From: SOKG01 sp964502665
GTDB lineage: Bacteria > Chloroflexota > Dehalococcoidia > SZUA-161
Direction: 5' to 3'
Assembly (NCBI GenBank): GCA_964502665.1
Contig: CAZCXP010000050.1
Coordinates: 1-16,147, forward strand
DNA length: 16,147 bases
The notes beneath the pieces are model-generated. The model was not told where the DNA came from, did not search any database, and saw nothing but the letters and a program-made list of their open reading frames with translations. Shown piece after piece: positions 8,264 to 14,395 of the stretch; the stretch's first letter is position 1; each line of letters starts with the position of its first letter. Position numbers and translations under genes: made by a program.

Positions 8264-9892
8264 TTACACAGCCTCCGTCGCCATTCGAATCAACCCTGTG
8301 GGACACTCACGGCTACAAATCCCGCAGCCTTTGCAATAATCGTAGTCAAACTCATAGCTCCCATCTATCAGCGCAACACAGATATCAGGGCAAAAATACA
8401 CACAATTATCACACTCCCTGCAAACGCCACATGAAAAACACCTTGTCGCTTCTCTTGTCCCTTCTTCAACCGAGATGCCGAGGTTGATTTCGGAGAAACT
8501 CGAAGCCCTCTCGCCAAGCGACAATTCGGGCATCCTTACCACCGCTTGCCGCGGAAAGTACGCCGTGTTGATCTCTTCGAAAGGAGCCAGTTCTTTGACT
8601 GGCTGCTCCTCGATCTCTTTGCCTCGCAGGCGCTTATCGATGGCGCGAGCAGCCCGCTTCCCTGAAGCAATGGCATCCACTACCCTGCCAGCACCGGTAA
8701 CAGCATCCCCACCGCCGAATATCTGCATCCCATCAACTTTGCCACCTGTTTCGGAAAGCGCCATCCCCTCTGGCAACAAGGAAAGGTCAGGAGTCTCACC
8801 AATGGCGGTGACCACCGTTTCGACCTGCATTGTAAACGTTGAACCTTCGATTGGGATCGGCCTTTTTCTACCCGTTTCATCTGGCTCACCCAACCGCATT
8901 CTAGTGAACTCGACCCCTTTCACCTTACCATCTTGAGCCATGACCTTCGTTGGAGCTGCCAGATAAACGATCTCAATTCCCTCTTTGCCAGCCGCCTCAA
9001 TCTCTTCTTCGATTGCTGGCATTTCCTCTCTGGTTCGGCGATAGACGATAGTGCTTTTCGAGCCGAGCCTCAGCGCCGACCTTGCGGCATCAATGGCTGT
9101 GTTGCCGCCGCCGATGACGGCAACGGTTTTGCCGATCTGCACATCGCCATCAAGACTCAATCTCCTGAGAAACTCCGTTCCTGAAATGACTCCCGCTATG
9201 TCCTCTCCGGGAACATCTAAAGCTCCGCTGCTGTGGGCTCCGACGGCAATGAAGACGGCATCATAGTCCTTCAGCTCTTTGACATCGCCAATTTTGGTAT
9301 TGGTCTTGAACGATACCCCAAGCGCTTCAATATCGGCTATCTCCTTATCCAGAATCTCCCTGGGCAGCCGATATTTTGGTATCCCGACTCTGAGCATTCC
9401 GCCGATTGCCGCCAAGGATTCAAAGACTGTCACCTGGTAGCCAGCTCTTGCCAGGAAATAAGCGCAGGAAAGCCCCGCTGGTCCGGAACCAACAATAGCC
9501 ACACGCTCATTCCCCGGTGATACGCCCAATTTCTCGCTTACCTTCTCTCTAAAGGCGTAATCCGCCACCAGCCTTTCGAGGGCGTGGATTGACATAGCCT
9601 CATCGTATTTTCCCCGGTTACATTCTTGTTCGCAGGGGTGAGGACAGACCCGGCCACAGACACCGGGCAATGGGCTAGTCTCTTTGATCAATCGCCAGGC
9701 GTCCAGCAGCTTCTCGTCACGGATCAAGCGAATGAAACCCTGGATGTTGTTTCCGGCAGGGCAAGCGTTATTACATGGGGGCATCTTCTCTTCATGCACA
9801 GGCCGGGAATATCTCCAGCTTCCTGTCTTGTTTACCAGAGCAATGGTGCCTGTTGCATGTATGCCTGCACCCCTAATGTACACCTTTCCCAC
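8264..9892 (-). CDS. GltD-like NAD(P)H flavoprotein fused to a C-terminal 2[4Fe-4S] ferredoxin domain (542 aa)
   Basis: An electron-transfer flavoprotein of the glutamate synthase small-subunit family. The start is GTG at 9892-9890, with GAGGTG four bases upstream, overlapping the end of the gamma subunit by 20 bp. The N-terminal domain has C40, C44, C79, C83, C87 and C91 (CNNACPAG; VCGRVCPHPCEQEC), as in GltD iron-sulfur domains. An FAD site follows at GSGPAG (135-140) and a nucleotide site at GGGNTA (261-266) with YRRTREEMPA (284-293), whose paired arginines favour NADP(H). The C-terminus holds two ferredoxin motifs, C491/C494/C497/C501 and C520/C523/C526/C530. Placed between the gamma and alpha-beta genes, it probably exchanges electrons between the 2-oxoacid oxidoreductase and NAD(P)H. 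This recalls the flavin subunit (PadH) plus ferredoxin subunit of phenylglyoxylate:NAD+ oxidoreductase, joined in one chain. Confidence 0.93.
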   Translation of the reverse strand: MGKVYIRGAGIHATGTIALVNKTGSWRYSRPVHEEKMPPCNNACPAGNNIQGFIRLIRDEKLLDAWRLIKETSPLPGVCGRVCPHPCEQECNRGKYDEAMSIHALERLVADYAFREKVSEKLGVSPGNERVAIVGSGPAGLSCAYFLARAGYQVTVFESLAAIGGMLRVGIPKYRLPREILDKEIADIEALGVSFKTNTKIGDVKELKDYDAVFIAVGAHSSGALDVPGEDIAGVISGTEFLRRLSLDGDVQIGKTVAVIGGGNTAIDAARSALRLGSKSTIVYRRTREEMPAIEEEIEAAGKEGIEIVYLAAPTKVMAQDGKVKGVEFTRMRLGEPDETGRKRPIPIEGSTFTMQVETVVTAIGETPDLSLLPEGMALSETGGKVDGMQIFGGGDAVTGAGRVVDAIASGKRAARAIDKRLRGKEIEEQPVKELAPFEEINTAYFPRQAVVRMPELSLGERASSFSEINLGISVEEGTREATRCFSCGVCRECDNCVYFCPDICVALIDGSYEFDYDYCKGCGICSRECPTGLIRMATEAV

Positions 9893-10421
9893 GTTTCACC
9901 TCTTCGTATCCAGCTCTAATGGCTTCAATATTGCTATTTAACTTCTCCTCTGAGAATCGGGAAAGCATAAGCCGGGCACCCTTCTCAATGGAATCCAACG
10001 AAATGAGACCGGTAGCGGCGGACAATGCCCCAAGCATTACGGTGTTGGTAATCGGGAGCTTCAATATGTCGAAGGCAATAGAGGTGGCGTCTATATAAGT
10101 GGCTTCATGATTAAGACCCAGGTCCTTGGTTGAATTGACGACCAGCTTACCACTGTCCCCCACTCCCGCCTCTACATTTACCACCGTTGCAAGCATGGGG
10201 TTCAATACCACCACAAAATCGGGAGCTAGAACAACCCCGCGCTCTGTGATAGGCTTGTCTCCTATTCTACCGTATGCCTCTACCGGCGCTCCTCTTCTCT
10301 CCACGGTGGGCGCCATACAGGATTGCCCGTACTTGCCGTCATAATTAGCAGAAGCGCACAGAATGTGAGCAAATGTAACTGCCCCCTGACCCCCCCTCCC
10401 GTGAATCCTTACCTGTATCAT
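9873..10421 (-). CDS. 2-oxoacid:ferredoxin oxidoreductase gamma subunit (PorC/KorC type)
   Basis: Gamma subunit of the 2-oxoacid:acceptor oxidoreductase, 182 residues, the usual length for this family. The ATG at 10421-10419 has GGAGG eight bases upstream. The N-terminus VRIHGRGGQGAVTFAHIL is the glycine-rich signature, followed by GQSCMAPTVERRGAPVEAYGRI and by VVLAPDFVVVLNPML, all standard for PorC/IorB/KorC proteins. It lies 26 bp after the hydroxyacid dehydrogenase and overlaps the GltD-like gene by 20 bp. The gamma subunit helps bind CoA and completes the catalytic unit with alpha and beta. It contains no ferredoxin domain; that function is in the next gene. Family assignment is secure. 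Confidence 0.95.
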   Translation of the reverse strand: MIQVRIHGRGGQGAVTFAHILCASANYDGKYGQSCMAPTVERRGAPVEAYGRIGDKPITERGVVLAPDFVVVLNPMLATVVNVEAGVGDSGKLVVNSTKDLGLNHEATYIDATSIAFDILKLPITNTVMLGALSAATGLISLDSIEKGARLMLSRFSEEKLNSNIEAIRAGYEEVKRGKGVH

Positions 10422-10447
10422 ACTTTCGTCCTCCGCTCACTGTATCC

Positions 10448-11440
10448 CTAGTTTACAACGTACTTAGGCTCCTCTCCTCTGACAACACTCATTATGTTGC
10501 CCAGAGACGTTTCGTAGAAGTTCCTATAGATGTCTTCAGCGGTTGAGCCGGCAATATGAGGCGTCAGAATAACATTCTCCTGCTTCAGCAGTCTACTCGA
10601 CTTGTCAGGAGGGTCACCGTGATCGCCGTAGACATCTATGCCTGCCCCACGAATTCGCTTCTTTTCCAATATGTCGGCCAACGCCTCTTCATCCACTATG
10701 GCTCCCCTGGAGGTGTTTATCAAGTATGCTGTCTCCTTCATCATCTCCAATTCTTTTCTTCCGATAAGACCTCTCGTCTCGGGTGTCAGCAAAGCATGTA
10801 TGTTGACAAAATCAGAGGTCTTAAGCAGTTCCTCCAGAGAGACTTTCTTGATCGGCAGATTCAGGTCGCTGGCGTCAGCGCGGTAGGGGTCGAAGTACTG
10901 CAGCCTCATGCCGAATGCGTGGGCAAGCCTGGCAACCTGAGCCCCGATGTTCCCCAATCCAACGATTCCCAACATCTTGTCCCGTAGCTCATAGACCCGT
11001 CCTATACACTCACCGAATATCCACTCACCCGCCTTCATGGTCCTATCGGATATTGCCAAATTCTTAGATATGGCCAGCATAAGCATTATCGTATGCTCCG
11101 CCACAGGGATAACCCCGGCCCCACCCGCATTTGAGACCTTGATTCCTTTTTCTTTGGCTGCCTTCAGGTCTACGTTGTCATACCCGGCGCTACACTGTTG
11201 AATGAAAAAGGCCTTATCGGCCTTCTCGAGTACCTTCCTGTTCATTCTGTTCCTCGCTCCTACGAGGATATCAACCCCAGGGACCTTTTCCATAAGCTCT
11301 TGTTCATCACCTCGGTCCACCAATATCCAGTCTATCTTAGACACAAGCTCAGGAAACTTCTTGTTGGCCTGGTCGACCATCCCCGTGAGCAGGGGGATTG
11401 TGTCAGTGATGAGTATCTTAAAGCGCTCTCTTTTCTCCAT
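10448..11440 (-). CDS. D-isomer-specific 2-hydroxyacid dehydrogenase (330 aa)
   Basis: NAD-dependent dehydrogenase interconverting 2-oxoacids and (R)-2-hydroxyacids, and the first gene of the minus-strand operon. The ATG at 11440-11438 has GGGAGG eight bases upstream. The Rossmann fold shows GLGNIG (161-166) with D184 at the end of the second strand, which favours NAD over NADP. The catalytic arginine is R245 (NTSRGAIVDE) and the catalytic histidine is H295 (LTPHIAG). The usual catalytic glutamate before the proline, as in the DVFxxEP motif of SerA, is replaced: the segment reads DVYGDHGDPP, putting D276 near that place after a two-residue insertion. In fermentative pathways (FldH, LdhA) this family feeds (R)-2-hydroxyacids to 2-hydroxyacyl-CoA dehydratases, which fits the dehydratase genes downstream. 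3-phosphoglycerate or glyoxylate reductase activity is possible but less likely in this context. Confidence 0.93.
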   Translation of the reverse strand: MEKRERFKILITDTIPLLTGMVDQANKKFPELVSKIDWILVDRGDEQELMEKVPGVDILVGARNRMNRKVLEKADKAFFIQQCSAGYDNVDLKAAKEKGIKVSNAGGAGVIPVAEHTIMLMLAISKNLAISDRTMKAGEWIFGECIGRVYELRDKMLGIVGLGNIGAQVARLAHAFGMRLQYFDPYRADASDLNLPIKKVSLEELLKTSDFVNIHALLTPETRGLIGRKELEMMKETAYLINTSRGAIVDEEALADILEKKRIRGAGIDVYGDHGDPPDKSSRLLKQENVILTPHIAGSTAEDIYRNFYETSLGNIMSVVRGEEPKYVVN

Positions 11441-11505
11441 TGAACTTGCCTCCCTTCTGACCTTTCAAGTTGCTCACAGTGACACCGCAGTTTGTCTCTT
11501 CTGCT

Positions 11506-11552
11506 AAAAAAAAATATGGGTATGATGTCAAAGCAATGACACCTAACCCATA
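11506..11552 (-). terminator. Terminator-like hairpin plus T9 in the operon leader (candidate attenuator)
   Basis: Read on the minus strand, TATGGGT (11552-11546) pairs with ACCCATA (11521-11515). Inside it, GGTGTCA pairs with TGACATC (one G-T pair), leaving a 2x2 internal loop and a six-base apical loop TTGCTT. The stem is followed at once by nine T residues (11514-11506), the layout of an intrinsic terminator. It lies downstream of the predicted minus-strand promoter and 65 bp before the first start codon, so it would act in the 5' leader as an attenuator. The two arm pairs share one centre (between 11533 and 11534), so the site could also be a DNA operator. Confidence 0.6.
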
Positions 11553-11594
11553 CTATGCGTCAGGAACTTGGCCATTTAACCGCATCTGGGCGAT

Positions 11595-11624
11595 AGTATA
11601 GCTTACCATTCTGCGAGATGTCAA
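11595..11624 (-). promoter_or_regulatory. Predicted sigma70-type promoter for the minus-strand operon
   Basis: On the minus strand TTGACA (11624-11619) is followed by an 18-base spacer and TATACT (11600-11595). That is six of six and five of six consensus matches. Transcription would start near 11588, giving a leader of about 150 bases that includes the hairpin and T-tract at 11552-11506. No other equally good promoter was seen upstream of the operon. Prediction by eye only. Confidence 0.6.
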
Positions 11625-11654
11625 GATTTCCTGTTTTCGGCCCCTCACGGGGGC

Positions 11655-11702
11655 GAAGCTCACGTCGCCTGGCCTGGGCCGTGAGCCCTCGGCGTGAGCT
11701 TC
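11655..11702. repeat. 10-bp perfect inverted repeat between the two promoters
   Basis: GAAGCTCACG (11655-11664) and CGTGAGCTTC (11693-11702) are exact inverses around a 28-base GC-rich spacer. The stem can be extended by three pairs, one of them G-T. It sits upstream of both predicted promoters, so it is transcribed from neither. It could be an operator for a dimeric regulator or a relic of a palindromic repeat element. No T-tract flanks it. Confidence 0.55.
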
Positions 11703-11767
11703 ATGGAGCCCTCAGCGGAACAGTGCCTGGGAATAACTGGCGTTAGCAGAGCAGTCCGTTTGGCAGT

Positions 11768-11797
11768 TTGACAAGATTCTCGAGATACCACTATAGT
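11768..11797 (+). promoter_or_regulatory. Predicted sigma70-type promoter for the plus-strand dehydratase gene
   Basis: TTGACA (11768-11773), an 18-base spacer and TATAGT (11792-11797) form a near-consensus promoter on the plus strand. Transcription would start near 11804, about 160 bases before the ATG at 11966. The -10 lies in a perfect odd palindrome CTATAGTATAG (11791-11801), so a -10-like TATACT also exists on the other strand, but without a matching -35. Prediction by eye only. Confidence 0.6.
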
Positions 11798-11965
11798 ATA
11801 GCTTGTCCATCTGCGGGTAATATCAGTGACAATCTTTCCCTTGAGTTATGAACTTCCTCGGGGCGCACCCAATTGAGAATACCGTGATTGCTGAGAACAC
11901 GCGGCTCTTTGCCGGAGAGTATGAAACATCGGAGGGCAGCGTGCGAAGAAAGAGGGAGGTTACAA

Positions 11966-13393
11966 ATGAGGACCAGCGAGCAGTATCTTGACTGCCTGCG
12001 CGCTATGAAGCCAAACGTCTACATGGGAGGGGAGATTGTCAGGCGCGATGATCCCCGTATCCTTCCTGGAGTCAATGTGATGCGGATAACCTTTGATATG
12101 GCTAGCGACCCCCAGAAAGGAGAGCTGTTCACGGCAACATCTCAGTACACCGGGGGAAAGATAAATCGCTTCTGCCACGTATCCCATAGCATTGATGACC
12201 TCCTCAGCAAACAGAAAATGATTCGTACAGGTGCCCGCCTATCAGGCTTCTGTATTCAGCGGTGCATGGGAACCGATACCATAAACGCCCTTTCCATAGT
12301 TGCCAAGGAGATAGACGAGGCCCACGGGACTGAGTATTACCAGCGCTTTGTTGAATTCATAAAGAACTACCAGAATAAAGACCAGATAGCTGCCGCGGTT
12401 CAGACTGATGCCAAAGGCGACCGAAGCAAGCGACCCCACGAGCAGGTTGACCCTGACCTTCACGTGCGAGTTGTCAGTCAGAACAAGGATGGAATCATCG
12501 TCAGGGGAGCCAAGGAGGACATCACGATGGCCTCTTATTGCGATGAGCTGATAGTCTTCCCGACGCGGACTCTGACTGCGGAGGAAAAACAGTGGGCGGT
12601 AACATTTGCCATCCCCGCGGATTGGGATAATGTCTACATTATCAATCGGGCCAGTGCTCCCCGGGCAAGGAGATTCCTAAAAGCTCCCCTCAACACCTAC
12701 GGAAGCTCCGATGCCATGGTCATCTTTGATGATACTTTCGTCCCCTGGGACAGGGTGTTCATGTGCGGTGAGCATGATTTTGCCGGAAGAATGGCTCTTA
12801 CCTTTGCTTCCTCTCACCGGCACAGCTACTGCGGCTGCAAGCCAGCGGTGGAGGATATAATCATGGGCTTGATCGCCCTCGCTGCCGAGTACTACGGAGT
12901 GGAAGGAAAGTCGCACATCCGCGAGAAGCTTGCCCATCTAGCGGGGATAGCAGAGCTCATCTATGCCGCCGGCATAGCTGCCGCCGTAGAGTCCACGAAA
13001 TCCTCATCGGGGACCCAAGTGCCGGCTACAATCTATAGCAACGTGGGTCGGCGTCTCGCCGGAGAAAGCGCCTATGACTCCTGGGGCATGGTTGCTGACG
13101 TTGCCGGTGGCTTTCCGGTTACAATGCCCTTCGAGGAAGATTACTATGACCCCAAGACAGGCCCGTTGATTAACAAGTATACAATGAGGAATCCCAACGT
13201 CTCCGCGGAGAACATACATCGTCTCCAACGCACACTTTCAGACTATCTGTCCTCTGCCTGGGCCGGAGTCTGGCAGGTCGCTGACGTGCACGGCGGAGGC
13301 TCACCGGCTATGGAAACCATTGCCATTCTGAATAACTACGACTTCGATGAAAGGAAGAGGGTAGTCAAACGACTGGCCGGTATCCAGGATTAG
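11966..13393 (+). CDS. 4-hydroxybutyryl-CoA dehydratase-family protein (AbfD-like, HpaB superfamily), 475 aa
   Basis: The ATG at 11966 is chosen because GGGAGG lies seven bases upstream and the resulting N-terminus MRTSEQYLDCLR matches the start of 4-hydroxybutyryl-CoA dehydratase; an ATG at 11921 would extend it in frame. The protein belongs to the flavin-binding HpaB/AbfD superfamily. All four iron-sulfur ligands known in the clostridial dehydratase are present: C96 and C100 (FCIQRCMG), H284 and C291 (HRHSYCGCK). The tyrosine and lysine of that motif (Y288, K292) and T187 are kept too. This argues for a radical dehydratase rather than a monooxygenase, because true 4-hydroxyphenylacetate hydroxylases lack these ligands. 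Two acidic residues differ from the clostridial enzyme as I recall it: E257 becomes D249 and E455 becomes A439, with D440 beside it. The substrate may therefore not be 4-hydroxybutyryl-CoA. It is divergent from the 2-hydroxyacyl-CoA dehydratase operon. Confidence 0.9.
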   Translation: MRTSEQYLDCLRAMKPNVYMGGEIVRRDDPRILPGVNVMRITFDMASDPQKGELFTATSQYTGGKINRFCHVSHSIDDLLSKQKMIRTGARLSGFCIQRCMGTDTINALSIVAKEIDEAHGTEYYQRFVEFIKNYQNKDQIAAAVQTDAKGDRSKRPHEQVDPDLHVRVVSQNKDGIIVRGAKEDITMASYCDELIVFPTRTLTAEEKQWAVTFAIPADWDNVYIINRASAPRARRFLKAPLNTYGSSDAMVIFDDTFVPWDRVFMCGEHDFAGRMALTFASSHRHSYCGCKPAVEDIIMGLIALAAEYYGVEGKSHIREKLAHLAGIAELIYAAGIAAAVESTKSSSGTQVPATIYSNVGRRLAGESAYDSWGMVADVAGGFPVTMPFEEDYYDPKTGPLINKYTMRNPNVSAENIHRLQRTLSDYLSSAWAGVWQVADVHGGGSPAMETIAILNNYDFDERKRVVKRLAGIQD

Positions 13394-13481
13394 CAGTCCA
13401 CAAATAGAGACTTGCTCCTTTTGGTGAGCATAGAAGTCTAACCCGTTCGCCCTGAGCCCGTCGAAGGGAGCCTGTCGAAGG

Positions 13482-13540
13482 GCCGTTCATGGTTCGACAA
13501 GCCTGTCCTGAGCAAAGCCGAAGGGCTCACCATGAACGGC
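13482..13540. repeat. Palindromic intergenic repeat with 12-bp perfect arms
   Basis: GCCGTTCATGGT (13482-13493) and ACCATGAACGGC (13529-13540) are exact inverses. The surrounding 13442-13563 contains repeated modules: TCGAAGGG twice before the left arm (13461-13468 and 13475-13482) and another ATGAACGGC (13555-13563) after the right arm. The pattern resembles the TTCGACAAGCCT/TCGAAGGGC-type dispersed repeats of several bacterial groups (recalled, not searched). It separates the dehydratase from the SDR and can form a stable transcript hairpin, but no T-tract follows. Confidence 0.8.
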
Positions 13541-13621
13541 GTAGACAGCTTTCTATGAACGGCACCGGCATATCAATTCTTGGATAAATGGGACAAAGCC
13601 AGAATCACCAGGGGGTTACTC

Positions 13622-14395
13622 ATGCATGTTCGGGATTTGTTTGATCTCACAGGCAAGGTGGCGATAGTCACCGGTGGCTCGAGAGGCCTGGGCAAAGAGA
13701 TAGCCACCGGGCTGGGGGAAGCGGGAGCCAGGGTAGCGATAACAGCGCGACGCGAAAAGGAGTTGATGTCGACCAAACAAGAGTTGGAAAGCGTGGGCAT
13801 TGGATGTCTGCCCATAGTGGCTGATGTCAGCGAGGTTGAGGATGTGAAGAGGACGCTGGCCGAAACGCTGGAAAGATGGGGTAAGGTCGACATACTGGTG
13901 AACAATGCTGGAGTAGTGTGGGCAGCACCAGCGCTCGAAATGCCGCTGGACAAATGGGACTACGTTATGAACATTGACGCCAGGGGCACCTTCATCTGCT
14001 GCCAGGAGATCGGGAAGGAGATGATCAAGCGGAAGAGCGGCAATATCATCAACATTTCATCGGCTGTCGCTGTTTCTGGCGTAGACCCAAATTCCGGGCA
14101 GTTCATAGGCTATCAGGCAGCCAAAGCCGGCGTAATCATCATGACCAAGCAACTGGCCGTTGAATGGGCGGTGCACAATATTCGTGTCAATTGCGCTGCT
14201 CCATCTTTCCTCGCCACCCGGCTGACGAATGCGTTGATCGAACGGACAGGCGAGAACATGCTCCGCTGGATACCTATGCGTAGAATAGGGAGGCCTGACG
14301 AGATCAAGGGAACGGTGGTGTTCTTGGCCTCGGAGGCTTCAAGCTACATAACCGGCCAGGTAATTTGCCTTGATGGAGGGACCACCGCCTGGTAG
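13622..14395 (+). CDS. Short-chain dehydrogenase/reductase (SDR), FabG-like, 257 aa
   Basis: Classical SDR oxidoreductase, likely interconverting a hydroxyl and a keto group. The ATG at 13622 is preceded by a GGGGG stretch at good spacing; a TTG at 13580 would add 14 residues without support. The motifs are TGGSRGLG (17-24, cofactor loop), ADVS (67-70), NNAG (94-97), catalytic S147, and Y164/K168 in YQAAK. The C-terminus SSYITGQVICLDGG is standard. Two arginines after the second strand (TARRE) favour NADP(H). The 17-residue gap from S147 to Y164 is a few residues longer than in most FabG-like enzymes (VSGVDPNSGQ). It lies 228 bp after the AbfD-like gene, with a palindromic repeat between, so co-transcription is possible but not certain. 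It may act as a hydroxyacyl-CoA dehydrogenase; the substrate is unknown. Confidence 0.93.
   Translation: MHVRDLFDLTGKVAIVTGGSRGLGKEIATGLGEAGARVAITARREKELMSTKQELESVGIGCLPIVADVSEVEDVKRTLAETLERWGKVDILVNNAGVVWAAPALEMPLDKWDYVMNIDARGTFICCQEIGKEMIKRKSGNIINISSAVAVSGVDPNSGQFIGYQAAKAGVIIMTKQLAVEWAVHNIRVNCAAPSFLATRLTNALIERTGENMLRWIPMRRIGRPDEIKGTVVFLASEASSYITGQVICLDGGTTAW

Larger units (their letters stand above)
11441..11965. other. Divergent intergenic control region (525 bp)
   Basis: Gene-free stretch between the minus-strand operon and the plus-strand dehydratase gene. It holds a promoter on each strand, a terminator-like hairpin facing the minus-strand operon, a 10-bp inverted repeat, two similar segments exactly 200 bp apart, and three CARTGACA-like sites, all listed separately. 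Upstream start codons at 11888 and 11921 are in frame with the dehydratase but lack a good ribosome binding site. I see no other gene in this stretch. Confidence 0.8.

Noticed and set aside
11888..11965. Upstream extension of the AbfD-like protein
   Set aside because: The in-frame starts at 11888 and 11921 lack a suitable ribosome binding site, whereas 11966 has GGGAGG at good spacing and a family-like N-terminus.
11966..13393. 4-hydroxyphenylacetate 3-monooxygenase
   Set aside because: It shares the superfamily fold, but the four iron-sulfur ligands of the dehydratase branch are all present, and the setting is anaerobic CoA-ester chemistry.
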